NCBI RefSeq assembly: GCF_033441515.1
Contig: NZ_JAWQJT010000001.1
Span: 1,922,001-1,986,000 of the forward strand
Source of the DNA: Amycolatopsis solani
GTDB lineage: Bacteria > Actinomycetota > Actinomycetes > Mycobacteriales > Pseudonocardiaceae
Reading direction: 5' to 3'
DNA: 64,000 bases
Shown: positions 42,276-50,993 of the stretch, piece after piece
How positions within the stretch are numbered: position 1 is the stretch's first letter
How the letters are laid out: each line of letters opens with the position of its first letter
The notes under the pieces: generated by a model
Database searches by the model: none
Seen by the model: the letters and a program-made list of their open reading frames with translations, nothing else
Told to the model about the DNA's origin: nothing
Translations under genes and position numbers: made by a program

Positions 42276-43775
42276 TTACTCCAAGCTTCGTTCGGTCGGT
42301 TCGAGCGGACCAGCCATGCGTGGTCCGGCGAACCGCCGCTCCAGCCTGCCCAGGCCGGTGCGGACCGGCTGGGCGAGCCATTCCCCGAGTACCACGCCCG
42401 CTGCCAGCGCAAGCCCGATTGCGACGGCCGTCATGAGCGTCGAGATGTTGCCGCCCGGCTCGACGCCGATCTGGTACAGACCACGGTAGGTCGAGAGGCC
42501 CGGAAGCAGCGGAGTGATCCCGGACACGGCGACCACCAGTGGAGTAACGCCGAGTCGCCGCGCGAGCACGCCACCGCAGAACCCGACCAGCGTGGCGGCG
42601 ATCGCGGACGAGCTGACGCCGTCCAGCTGCGCCACGGTCAGTGACCCGTAGACGGCGGCGCCGATGCCCCCGGCGGCCGCCGCGACCAGCATCGCGCGCA
42701 TCTTCGAGTAGCTCGCGAGCGCGAAGCAGGCGGCGGCGCCGGCCCCGCCGACGACGACCATCGGCAGCTGCAGCGCGGTCGACGTCGGCACGTCCGGCAG
42801 CGGCGTGCGCTGCAGGCCGAGCATGACGGCGATGCGCAGGGCGAGCACGACCCCGGAGATCAGCCCGGCCGACATCAGCACGGTTTCCATGGTGCGGCCG
42901 GCGGCGGTGACGTTGTAGCCGGTGATGGCGTCCTGCACCGCCGAGACGGTGGACAGCCCGGACAGCAGCACGGTGACCGCGGCCGCGACGACGAGCGTCG
43001 GTTTGTCCGTGGTCAGGACGTTCATGCTGACGATGGCCATCGCCGAGAGCGTCGCGACCAGGCCCCCGATGACCTGCTGGAAGAAGAACGGCAGGCCGTA
43101 GCGGTTCACGTACCGCCCGATCCGGTCGATCACCCCGCTGATGACGAAGGCGACGAGCGCGATGTCGAGCCCGCCGCCGAGCAGCAGGGTGATGAAGGCG
43201 GCGACCCCGCCCCAGGCCAGCGTCGCGGTCCAGCGCGGGTAGGGGTGCGGCGCCGAGGTGATCCGCTCGAGCTCGGTCTGCGCCTGCTCGGCCCCGATGT
43301 GCCCGCGCACGATCTTCCGGACGAGCTTCTCGGTCTCGGTCAGCCGGGTGTAGTCGAGGCTCCGGCTCCGCACCACCCGCAGCGCGGTGACCGGCGCGAG
43401 CTCGGTCCCGCGGTGGCAGGTCACGGTGATCGACGTGAAGATGACGTCGACCTCGCAGTGCGGCAGCCCGAGCGCCCCGGCGATGGCGATGATCGTCGCG
43501 GTGACGTCCGACGCGCCGGCCCCGCTCGCCATCTGCACCTCGCCGATCCGCAGCGAGAGGTCGAGCACGAAGTTGACGGTGGTCTCATCGGGCAGCTGCG
43601 GCCCCATGGCCTCGTCGGCATCGACGGCGGGCAGCTCCCCGGTGGGCGCCTCGAGCACGTGCCACGGCCGGTGCTTCAGGAGGTTCGGGCGGTGGATCTT
43701 CGGCCGTCGTTCGGGCGGCTCCAGCAGGGGCCATCTGGCCGTCCCGCCCCCGTTGGTGCGCTCGTTGATCTTCAT
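42276..43775 (-). CDS. Threonine/serine exporter, ThrE type
   Basis: 499 residues. The N-terminal 190 residues contain the cytoplasmic ThrE/DUF1212 domain with a FVLDLSLRIGEVQMASGAGASDVTATI helix and HCEVDVIFTSITV. About ten membrane helices follow in two halves (ThrE and ThrE_2: AAFITLLLGGGLDIALVAFVISG... and VGFCGGVLARRLGVTPLVVAVSGITPLLPG). It probably exports threonine, serine or similar amino acids. ATG 43775 follows GAGGAGG at a normal distance. It is close to the divergent tRNA-Thr gene, a suggestive coincidence only. Confidence 0.87.
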   Translation of the reverse strand: MKINERTNGGGTARWPLLEPPERRPKIHRPNLLKHRPWHVLEAPTGELPAVDADEAMGPQLPDETTVNFVLDLSLRIGEVQMASGAGASDVTATIIAIAGALGLPHCEVDVIFTSITVTCHRGTELAPVTALRVVRSRSLDYTRLTETEKLVRKIVRGHIGAEQAQTELERITSAPHPYPRWTATLAWGGVAAFITLLLGGGLDIALVAFVISGVIDRIGRYVNRYGLPFFFQQVIGGLVATLSAMAIVSMNVLTTDKPTLVVAAAVTVLLSGLSTVSAVQDAITGYNVTAAGRTMETVLMSAGLISGVVLALRIAVMLGLQRTPLPDVPTSTALQLPMVVVGGAGAAACFALASYSKMRAMLVAAAAGGIGAAVYGSLTVAQLDGVSSSAIAATLVGFCGGVLARRLGVTPLVVAVSGITPLLPGLSTYRGLYQIGVEPGGNISTLMTAVAIGLALAAGVVLGEWLAQPVRTGLGRLERRFAGPRMAGPLEPTERSLE

Positions 43776-43944
43776 GATCCATCCACCTCCTCGCTCTGCT
43801 CCTCCCGGACCATCGACCCCCGTGTGGTGATCGTTGCAGTGGCGTTGACCACGTTCCTCCATAGTGGCCTGGAGCAGGGGATCATGCCTGTCGGCTCGAT
43901 CTCGCGAGCAGGCCGATACACTGTGATCGGCGCTCCGGCGCCAG

Positions 43945-44017
43945 GCCGCTATAGCTCAGCTGGTAGAGCATCTGTCTTGTAAACAGAAGGTCAGGGGTTC
44001 GAGCCCCCTTGGCGGCT
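43945..44017 (+). tRNA. tRNA-Thr, anticodon TGT
   Basis: A 73-base cloverleaf. Acceptor stem GCCGCTA pairs with TGGCGGC. The D-arm has the consensus AGCTGGTAGA, the anticodon stem TCTGT/ACAGA carries a loop with TGT, and the T-arm is AGGGG-TTCGAGC-CCCCT. The anticodon TGT reads ACA and by wobble other threonine codons. The 3' CCA is not fully encoded. A possible -10 element TACACT lies at 43917-43922, and a perfect 21-bp hairpin follows. Confidence 0.95.
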
Positions 44018-44027
44018 CCGAAACGAC

Positions 44028-44074
44028 GTGACGAGGGCCCGGACGGCACCGCTTGCCGTCCGGGCCCTCGTCAC
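44028..44074. terminator. Perfect 21-bp-stem hairpin terminator
   Basis: Arms 44028-44048 and 44054-44074 are exact reverse complements with a 5-base loop (CCGCT). It sits 10 bases after the tRNA-Thr gene and 6 bases before the convergent secreted-protein gene's stop, so it should terminate both transcripts. Confidence 0.88.
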
Positions 44075-44080
44075 TCCAGG

Positions 44081-44506
44081 TCACTGCGGCCAGATCACCC
44101 GGCCCTGGAAGTAGTTGCCGTCGTTGCCGCCGGTGCCGTACCAGGTCAGGACGAAGCACGTGTTCGGCAAGACGTCGGTCGCGATGTCCATGCGGCGCTG
44201 GCCGGTGTACTGGCGCCAGGACGAGAAGCGGCCGCCGCCGTTGCACTTCGCTGCCGCCACGAACAGCTGGCCGCCCGGCCAGATGCCGTTGCAGTCCGAA
44301 GTGCCGGTGTTCGCGTTGAGGTCCAGTGCGATGTTGCCCCAGGCGCTGGTGGTCCGCTGGGTGCTGCCGGTCTGCACGTAGGTGCGGACGGTGGCGCCCG
44401 CGCAATGGCCGGGCAGAAGTTCCGTCGACGCGGCCGCCGGGACCGCCGTGCCCAGTACCGCCGCCGCGGTCGCCGTGAGCGTGACTGCTGCTGCCGTGAA
44501 CTTCAT
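44081..44506 (-). CDS. Small secreted protein, end of the cell-wall hydrolase run
   Basis: 141 residues. The Sec signal peptide ends near AAA-S (residues 26-28). The mature 115 residues have four cysteines (GHCAGA, SDCNG, AKCNGG, NTCFVL), likely forming two disulfides, and are Gly/Asn/Thr-rich and beta-prone. I do not recognise a family. AGGAGG stands right before ATG 44506. It starts 20 bases after the M23-propeller gene and ends at the strong terminator, so it is probably the last cistron of that transcript. Confidence 0.72.
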   Translation of the reverse strand: MKFTAAAVTLTATAAAVLGTAVPAAASTELLPGHCAGATVRTYVQTGSTQRTTSAWGNIALDLNANTGTSDCNGIWPGGQLFVAAAKCNGGGRFSSWRQYTGQRRMDIATDVLPNTCFVLTWYGTGGNDGNYFQGRVIWPQ

Positions 44507-44526
44507 GATTCCTCCTCGTGGGTTGG

Positions 44527-45837
44527 TCACATCGCGTGGGTGAACGCGCCCCAGCCGGTGTCCAGCCGGCCGTAGGACGAGAGGGCGATGTTGTTGTTGG
44601 GGTAGTACAAGAGGTCGCCGTCCGCGTTCACGCCGAGCACGTCGGCGTAGCCGTCGCCGCTGAAGTCGGACGCGAACACGTGCTTGAACGGCTGCCAGCC
44701 GGTGCCGATCTGCCGCGACGTCGAGCGGGAGATCGTGAGCCCGTTGTTCGGGTAGTACAGGAGGTCTCCGGCCGCGTTCACGCCCAGGACGTCGGCGTAG
44801 CCGTCGCCGCTGAAGTCGGCGGCCATCACGTGCCGGAAGGTGCCCCAGCCCGTGTCCAGGCGCTGGGCCGTCGAATCCGAGACGGCCAGTCCGTTGTTCG
44901 GGTAGTACACGAGCTCGCCGGCGGCGTTGACGGCCAGCACGTCCGCGTACCCGTCGCCGCTGAAGTCCCCCGCCGTGACCTGGAGGAAGGCACCCCAGCC
45001 GGTGGCCAGGCGGACCGCCGGGGAGAGCGCCAGGCCGTTGTTGGGGTAGTACACGAGCTCACCCGCGGCGTTGACGCCCAGGACGTCGGCGTAGCCGTCG
45101 CCGCTGAAGTCGGCGGCCGTCACGTGCCGGAAGGTGCCCCAGCCCTGGCCGATCCGCTGGGCGGTCGAGTCCGAGACGGCCAGTCCGTTGTTCGGGTAGT
45201 ACACGAGCTCGCCGGCGGCGTTGACGCCGAGCACGTCCGCGTAGCCGTCGCCGCTGAAGTCGGAAACCCGTTCCCGGTCACGGCAGTTGCGGCTGGCGAC
45301 GTTGCGCCAGGTGGCCGACGAGCCGGTGTACGTCACGCCGTTGAACGACGCCGGCACGCGTTCCGCACCCGCGAAGCCCCACGTCACGCTCCCGTTGCCG
45401 TTGCTGTCGAAACCCTGCTCGTAGTGCAGGTGCGGGTGGCCGTTCGAAGTCGGGCCGGTCGCGCCGACCCGGCCGATCAGCTGGCCCTGCCGGACCTGCG
45501 TGCCCGCCGAAACCTGGCGGGACTGCAGGTGCAGGTAGGTCGTGAAGTGGCCGCCGCCGTGGTTGATCTGGATCACGTTGCCCGCGTTGTCGTGGTAGAA
45601 GGACTGGTTGACGGTGCCGCTCGCCGGGGCCAGCACGGCGGCGCCTTCGGTGCCGGTCTGGTTGGGCTCGCGCACCATGTCCAGCGCCGGGTTGTGCCCC
45701 CAGGTGTCCAGCCGCCACTGCTGGCCGCACTCGAACGGGAGCTGGAACGACGGCGCCGCCTGCGCTTGCGGTCCACTGAGGACGGTCAGGCCGGTGGCGA
45801 TGCCCCCGAGGACGAGGAGAACTCGTCGGAGAAACAT
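44527..45837 (-). CDS. Secreted M23 endopeptidase with five-repeat propeller domain
   Basis: 436 residues. After a signal peptide (MFLRRVLLVLGGIATGLTVL...AQA) comes an M23/LytM-type zinc peptidase: His48 and Asp53 (GHNPALD) and HPHLHYEQG supply the metal ligands, so it should cleave peptidoglycan cross-links. From about residue 195 to the end are five tandem repeats of about 48-50 residues, each with DFSGDGYADVL (an FG-GAP-like calcium loop), YYPNNGLA and a GWGxF turn. The number and length fit a five-bladed tachylectin-like propeller, which could bind wall sugars. It begins 10 bases after the NlpC/P60-like gene. Confidence 0.88.
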   Translation of the reverse strand: MFLRRVLLVLGGIATGLTVLSGPQAQAAPSFQLPFECGQQWRLDTWGHNPALDMVREPNQTGTEGAAVLAPASGTVNQSFYHDNAGNVIQINHGGGHFTTYLHLQSRQVSAGTQVRQGQLIGRVGATGPTSNGHPHLHYEQGFDSNGNGSVTWGFAGAERVPASFNGVTYTGSSATWRNVASRNCRDRERVSDFSGDGYADVLGVNAAGELVYYPNNGLAVSDSTAQRIGQGWGTFRHVTAADFSGDGYADVLGVNAAGELVYYPNNGLALSPAVRLATGWGAFLQVTAGDFSGDGYADVLAVNAAGELVYYPNNGLAVSDSTAQRLDTGWGTFRHVMAADFSGDGYADVLGVNAAGDLLYYPNNGLTISRSTSRQIGTGWQPFKHVFASDFSGDGYADVLGVNADGDLLYYPNNNIALSSYGRLDTGWGAFTHAM

Positions 45838-45847
45838 GGCGGGCCTC

Positions 45848-47158
45848 CTATTCGGCGTGGGTGAACGAAGCCCAGCCGGAGGCCAGCTGGCGCGAAGCGG
45901 ACAGTGCGAGGCCGTTGTTCGCGTAGTACTGCAGGTTTCCCGCCGCGTCGACGCCGAGGACGTCGGCGTAGTCGTCGCCGCTGAAGTCCGAGGCGAACAC
46001 CTGGCTGAACGATCCCCAGCCGGCGCCGATCTGCTGCGCGGTGGACGAGGAGATGGCGAGCCCGTTGTTGGGGTAGTAGATGAGGTTGCCCGCCGCGTTC
46101 ACGGCGAGGACGTCGGCGTACCCGTCGCCGCTGAAGTCCGCGGCCATCACGTGCTTGACCGTGTCCCAGCCGGTGTCCAGCCGGACCGGCGAGGAGAGCG
46201 CGAGCCCGTTGTTGGGGTAGTACAGGAGTTCGCCCGCGGCGTTGACGCCGAGGATGTCCGCGTGCCCGTCGCCGCTGAAGTCGCCGGCCGCCACGTGCCG
46301 GAAGGAGCCCCAGCCGCTGCCGATCTGCTGCGCGGTCGACGAAGAGATCGCCAGGCCGTTGTTGGGGAAGTAGACGAGCGCGCCGGCGGCGTTGACGCCG
46401 AAGAGGTCCGCGAAGCCGTCGCCGCTGAAGTCGCCCGCCGCCACGTGCGAGTAGGCGCCCCAGCCGGTGTCCAGACGCCGTGCCGTCGAGTCCGAGACGT
46501 TCAGGCCGTTGTTCGGGTAGTACATGAGGTCACCGGCGGAATTCACACCGAGCACGTCCGCGTACCCGTCGCCGCTGAAGTCGGAAACCCGTTCGCTGTC
46601 GGCTTTCCGGTAGCGGATGAACGTGTATTCGTCCATTTCCCCGGAGCTGTCCTTGCCGAGCAGGCCGGCGTTGTTCTTGGCGTACGGGTTCTGCACGGTC
46701 TGGCCCGTCTTGTTGAACGAGTAGACGTACGCACCGTCGCCGTGGTGGGCCGCGTTGACCCAGTGCGAGAACAGTTCGATGTGGCCGCCGCTCCCGCCGC
46801 CGTCGTCGTCGCGGACCATCGCGTCACCCGGCCGCAGCGAGTCGCGGGGGATGACTTGCATCCCGTTGCCCGCGCGGGCTCTGGCGAGGAACTGGTCGGT
46901 GGTCAGGCTCGAGCCCAGGTGCCAGGCCATCGACACGAGACCGGAACAGTCGCGGCGGTAGGAGTGGGTGCCGTCGGCGTCGGTCGCGAACGGCCCGTCC
47001 ATGTCGTAGGTGAGCCCGCGGTTCACCCAGTTCTGGGCCCTGGCCATGATTTCCGGGCGGCTGACCGCGGTGTTCAAGGTGGACGCCGACGCGGGTGCCG
47101 GCGCGGCGACGAGCGGCACGACGAGGGCGCCCAGCAAGGCGGCGAGGAAGATTCGCAT
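45848..47158 (-). CDS. Secreted NlpC/P60-like hydrolase with five-repeat propeller domain
   Basis: 436 residues, the same length as its neighbour. A signal peptide (MRIFLAALLGALVVPLVAAPAPASA) is followed by a catalytic domain of about 160 residues with the nucleophile in DCSGLVSMAWH and a histidine in GHIELFSHW, an NlpC/P60 fold arrangement that cleaves stem peptides or amide bonds. Residues from about 195 carry five repeats like those of the M23 protein (DFSGDGxADxLGV...YYPNNGLAIS). The C-terminal halves are clear paralogues, while the catalytic halves are unrelated. It is separated from the VanX-like gene by 101 bp. Confidence 0.86.
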   Translation of the reverse strand: MRIFLAALLGALVVPLVAAPAPASASTLNTAVSRPEIMARAQNWVNRGLTYDMDGPFATDADGTHSYRRDCSGLVSMAWHLGSSLTTDQFLARARAGNGMQVIPRDSLRPGDAMVRDDDGGGSGGHIELFSHWVNAAHHGDGAYVYSFNKTGQTVQNPYAKNNAGLLGKDSSGEMDEYTFIRYRKADSERVSDFSGDGYADVLGVNSAGDLMYYPNNGLNVSDSTARRLDTGWGAYSHVAAGDFSGDGFADLFGVNAAGALVYFPNNGLAISSSTAQQIGSGWGSFRHVAAGDFSGDGHADILGVNAAGELLYYPNNGLALSSPVRLDTGWDTVKHVMAADFSGDGYADVLAVNAAGNLIYYPNNGLAISSSTAQQIGAGWGSFSQVFASDFSGDDYADVLGVDAAGNLQYYANNGLALSASRQLASGWASFTHAE

Positions 47159-47259
47159 GGCTGATCACGCTTTCTGCGGAGTGGAGCGGAATCCGGTGAC
47201 GGGTGCCAGCATCGGCGCACCGGCTGGAAGTTCTCCGCAATTCCCCGGGGAACGCGCTG

Positions 47260-47682
47260 TCAGGGGATGACGTCGTACAACGGCGCGGGCGCGCCGGTGC
47301 CCGCGGACCAGCGGTCGTCGCCGAACGACCAGTGCCACCACCGGTCGCCGCCGACCATGCCCATGGACCGCAGCGCGTGTTCGGCGGTCGGCCACAACGG
47401 CGGGGGCGTGGCGGACCACAGCGCGGGTTCCGGCTCGCCGGTGACGTGGAGGGTCAGGTCCGCCGCACCGCCGGTGGCGTGGCCGGCCACGTGCGGACAG
47501 GGTGCCGGGGCGCGGTGCCCGGCGATGACCAGGAAGCGGAAGGCCCGGGGCAGCAACGTCTGCGCGACCGTCAGCCGGTCGACCAGGCCCGAGCGGAGCC
47601 GTACCGGGTGCGGGCCGGCGGTGCGCAGCGCGTGGGCGAGCGCGAGATCGCGAAGCGGCTCGTCGCGCCGGCTGCTGGACAC
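47260..47682 (-). CDS. VanX/M15-like protein lacking the expected catalytic glutamate
   Basis: About 140 residues, short for D-Ala-D-Ala dipeptidases (about 200). The zinc-binding HATGGAADLTL (H-x6-D) and the C-terminal WWHWSFGDD match VanX-like M15D proteins. At the position of the catalytic Glu in E-W-W-H there is Arg (RWWHW), so normal activity is doubtful. The N-terminal part may be missing or reduced. GTG 47682 is preferred, with GGAG a few bases upstream. It lies between the SARP regulator and the propeller hydrolases, all on the minus strand. Confidence 0.72.
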   Translation of the reverse strand: MSSSRRDEPLRDLALAHALRTAGPHPVRLRSGLVDRLTVAQTLLPRAFRFLVIAGHRAPAPCPHVAGHATGGAADLTLHVTGEPEPALWSATPPPLWPTAEHALRSMGMVGGDRWWHWSFGDDRWSAGTGAPAPLYDVIP

Positions 47683-47740
47683 CGCTCCACGCTGACCGGG
47701 GGCGCTGCAAGAACGCTGCAAGTCCGCTGTAAGGACTCGA

Positions 47741-50700
47741 TCAGCGCTCGTCCTGTTCCCGGACGCCGTAGAGGCGGAACACCTCGGCCATCTCGGCTCG
47801 CAGCGCCGCCGCCGCGGCGACGTCTCCGGCGGCCTCCAGGGTGTCGGCCAGATCGCGCTGGGTACGGGCTTGGTGCAGCGGCAGGTCGATCGCCCGCCAC
47901 AGCCGGATCGCGGCCCGCAACCGCCGCTCCGCGTCCGCCAGCCGGCCCAGTGCGAGGTCGCGTTCACCCGTGGTGCGCAACGACATCGCCTCGCCCCACC
48001 GGTCACCGAGGGACCGCGAGGTGCGCACCGCCCGCGCCAGCAACGCGTCCGTCTCCGCGGCGCGGCCGAGCCGGACGAGCGCCTTGGCCACCGACCGCGC
48101 GCTGTAGGCCTCGAGCAGCTGGTCCCCGGTCTCCTCGAAGATCGTGCGGGCCTGCTCGCCGAGCTCGTACGCCCGCCGGTACTCCCCGCGGGCGCGGTGC
48201 ACCAGGCTGAGCGTGCGCAACGTCATCCCCTCGCCGCGGCGGCTGCCGAGCCGCCGGAACGCCTCCAGCGCCCGCGTGACCAGCCGCTGCGCGTCGGCCA
48301 GCTCCCCGAGCTCCAGCTGGACCAGGCCGGCGAGCCGGCTCGAGTAGGCGAGCGACGAGTCGTCGCCGAGCTCGTGGAACACGGCGTCGGCCAGCTCGAA
48401 GAAGTGCAGTGCTTCGGACAGGTAACCCTGCTCGTGGTTCGCCGTGGCGAGGGCCGCGAGCGTCAGCGCCTCGCCCCGCCGGTCCCCGAGCTCGCGGAAC
48501 ACCTGCAGGGCCTGCATCAGGTAGGTGCGGGCCTCGGCGAGCCGGTCCTGCTTGTACCGCAGCTGCCCGAACTCGGCGAGCAGCATGGCCTCCGCCTGCC
48601 GGTCACCGCTGCGGCGGGCCGCGGCCAGCGCCGAGTTGTGCGTCTGGGTCCACGCCTCGAACAGGTTGCTGACCGCGAACGACGCGGCGAGGGCCGAGGC
48701 CAAGTCACCGGCGAGCTTGCCGAGGTCCAGCGCCGCCGCTCGTTCGACGCCGGCCACCAGCGAGTGGTGCTCGGTCGTGAACCACGTGCGCGGCTCGGCG
48801 AGCGCCGCGCGGACGGCGGGCACCAGCCAGGGCCACGGATCACGTTCGGTGGCCGCCCGCTGGGCACGCAGCGTCAACCCGCCCGGCGGCCGGCTGGCCA
48901 GCACCGTGTCGACCACGTACAGCCAGCCCGTCACCACCCTGGTCACCGCGGCGGCCACGACGTCGGGCGCGTCCTCCGCGGCGGCCCGTTCCGCGGCGAA
49001 GATCCGCAGCAGGTCGTGCACCTCGAACCGGCTCTGCCCGCACGCGTCCACCCCGCCGAAGGTGAGCAGGTGCGCGTCCAGCAGGTCGTCGACCACCCGG
49101 TCGACGACGTCGTCGGGCGCGTCCAGCAGCGCGCCGATCACCCACACCGGGAACGTCGGCAGGCCGAGGGCGCCCAGGTGGCGCAACGTCGTCCTGGCGT
49201 CCGGGCCGAGCGCGTCGTAGCTGATGCCGAAGGAGACCCGCACCTGCTGGTCGCCGGCGGACAGCTCGTCGAGCCGGCGGGTCTCGTCGTCGAGCCGGGC
49301 GGACAGCTGCGCGAGCCGCCAGTGCCGCCGGGTGGCCAGCCGGACGCCGATGATCCGCACCGCCAGCGGCAGCCGGGCCGACTGGTCGACCAGCCGTTCC
49401 AGCGCGGCCGGTTCGGCCGCCGCCCGGTCGTCCCCGGTGATGCGGACGAGCAGCTCGCGTGCTTCGGCGTCCGCCAGCACGTCGAGTTCGATGCGCCGGG
49501 CGCCGACGAGCCCGGCCAGCCGGTTGCGCGAGGTCACCAGCACCGCGCAGCCGGGTGTGCCGGGCAGCAGCGGGCGCACCTGCGCCTCGGTGGCGGCGTC
49601 GTCGAGGACCACCAGCACCCGGCGCCCGGCCAGCACCGACCGGTACCGCTCGGCCTGTTCCTCCACAGTGGACGGTGTGTCGCCGGGTGCGTCGCCCAGC
49701 GCCTTGAGGAAGCGCGCGAGGATCGCGTCGATCGACGCCGGGGTGCTGGTCGTGCCGTGCAGCTGGGCGAACAGCTGACCGTCGGCGAACGCCGCGGCCA
49801 GCTCGTGGGCGGCCCGCAGCGCGAGCGTCGACTTGCCGACGCCGCCTTGCCCGGACACCACCCAGACCGGCACGGTGCCGTCGGCCGGGACGAGCCCCTC
49901 GGTCACTTCCGCGAGCTGACGCCCGCGTCCGGTGAAGTCCGGTGGCACCGCCGGGAGCTGCGCGGGCCGCGGGCCGGCCTTCGACGCGCGGCCCGGTGCC
50001 GGCGGGCCCGGCCGGTCCGCGATCCCGAGCGCCTCGGCGTCGGACCGCAGGATCGCGTCGTGCGCGGCCCGCAGCACCGGTCCCGGCTCGACCCCGTGCT
50101 CGTCGACCAGGAACTGCCTGCCCTCCCGGTAGACCGCGAGCGCGTCCGCCTGCCGGTCGAGCGCGAACAACGCGACCATCAGGTGGCGGCGCAACGCTTC
50201 CCGCGCCGGGTGCTGCCGGACCGCGGCGGTGAGCTCGCCGACGAGCGCTTCGTAACCACCCAGCGCGAGTCCGACGGCGGCGCGCTCCTCCAGCACCGAC
50301 AGCCGGGCTTCGTCCAGCCGCGCCGCCTCGGCGGCGAGCGTGGACCGGCCCAGCTCGCCGAGCGCCGGCCCCCGCCACAACGACAGGGCCTCGTCGAAGA
50401 GTTCCGCGGCCCGCGCGGTGCTGCCGCGCGCCACCTCGGCCCTGGCCTCGGCGACCAGCCGCTCGAACCGCAGGTGGTCGACGGCGTCCGGCTCGACCCG
50501 CAGCACGTACCCCGGCGGCCGCGTCTCGATCACCTCGCCGCCGCCGGGCAGCTTCCGGCGCAGGGTCGACACGTAGGACTGGACGAGATCGGTGGCGGTG
50601 GCGGGCGAGTCGGCGCCCCACACGACGTCGACGAGGCGTGACACCGAGCAGACGTGCCCGGGGACCAGCGCGAGTGCCGCCAGCAGTGCCCTCGGCTTGC

Positions 50701-50767
50701 TGCCGCCGACCGGCACGGGCGCGGCACCGGCCCAGACCTCGACCGAGCCCAGCACCCGGATATCCAT
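47741..50767 (-). CDS. SARP/AfsR-type regulator with NB-ARC and TPR domains
   Basis: 1008 residues. The N-terminal OmpR-like winged helix (MDIRVLGSVEVWAGAAPVPVGGSKPRALLAALAL...) and bacterial transcriptional activator domain (to about residue 245) are followed by an NB-ARC ATPase with Walker A GQGGVGKST and Walker B VLVVLDDAA, and then TPR-type repeats over the last 300 residues. These are large ATP-dependent activators of operons, often for secondary metabolism or development. Genes downstream on the strand are the cell-wall proteins, which it may control. ATG 50767 matches the winged-helix start. Confidence 0.9.
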   Translation of the reverse strand: MDIRVLGSVEVWAGAAPVPVGGSKPRALLAALALVPGHVCSVSRLVDVVWGADSPATATDLVQSYVSTLRRKLPGGGEVIETRPPGYVLRVEPDAVDHLRFERLVAEARAEVARGSTARAAELFDEALSLWRGPALGELGRSTLAAEAARLDEARLSVLEERAAVGLALGGYEALVGELTAAVRQHPAREALRRHLMVALFALDRQADALAVYREGRQFLVDEHGVEPGPVLRAAHDAILRSDAEALGIADRPGPPAPGRASKAGPRPAQLPAVPPDFTGRGRQLAEVTEGLVPADGTVPVWVVSGQGGVGKSTLALRAAHELAAAFADGQLFAQLHGTTSTPASIDAILARFLKALGDAPGDTPSTVEEQAERYRSVLAGRRVLVVLDDAATEAQVRPLLPGTPGCAVLVTSRNRLAGLVGARRIELDVLADAEARELLVRITGDDRAAAEPAALERLVDQSARLPLAVRIIGVRLATRRHWRLAQLSARLDDETRRLDELSAGDQQVRVSFGISYDALGPDARTTLRHLGALGLPTFPVWVIGALLDAPDDVVDRVVDDLLDAHLLTFGGVDACGQSRFEVHDLLRIFAAERAAAEDAPDVVAAAVTRVVTGWLYVVDTVLASRPPGGLTLRAQRAATERDPWPWLVPAVRAALAEPRTWFTTEHHSLVAGVERAAALDLGKLAGDLASALAASFAVSNLFEAWTQTHNSALAAARRSGDRQAEAMLLAEFGQLRYKQDRLAEARTYLMQALQVFRELGDRRGEALTLAALATANHEQGYLSEALHFFELADAVFHELGDDSSLAYSSRLAGLVQLELGELADAQRLVTRALEAFRRLGSRRGEGMTLRTLSLVHRARGEYRRAYELGEQARTIFEETGDQLLEAYSARSVAKALVRLGRAAETDALLARAVRTSRSLGDRWGEAMSLRTTGERDLALGRLADAERRLRAAIRLWRAIDLPLHQARTQRDLADTLEAAGDVAAAAALRAEMAEVFRLYGVREQDER

Positions 50768-50993
50768 GCGGTCCCCCCGGACGACCTGCGTCCCTCCGCC
50801 CGCGAGTCTACCCAGCGTCACCGGCGGGAGGAACCGGCAAAGCGCCCAAAGCCGTCCGCGGCCGGCGTCCATTTCGGACCGCCGCGCCGTCCGGCTCCGG
50901 CCCGGGCGCTGTCCGCCGAACGGCCGCTACCCCTCCTCCCGGAACCGGCATAGAGTCCGCGCAGGCCCGTTCTGGGGTCCTTGGGGGGAACAC

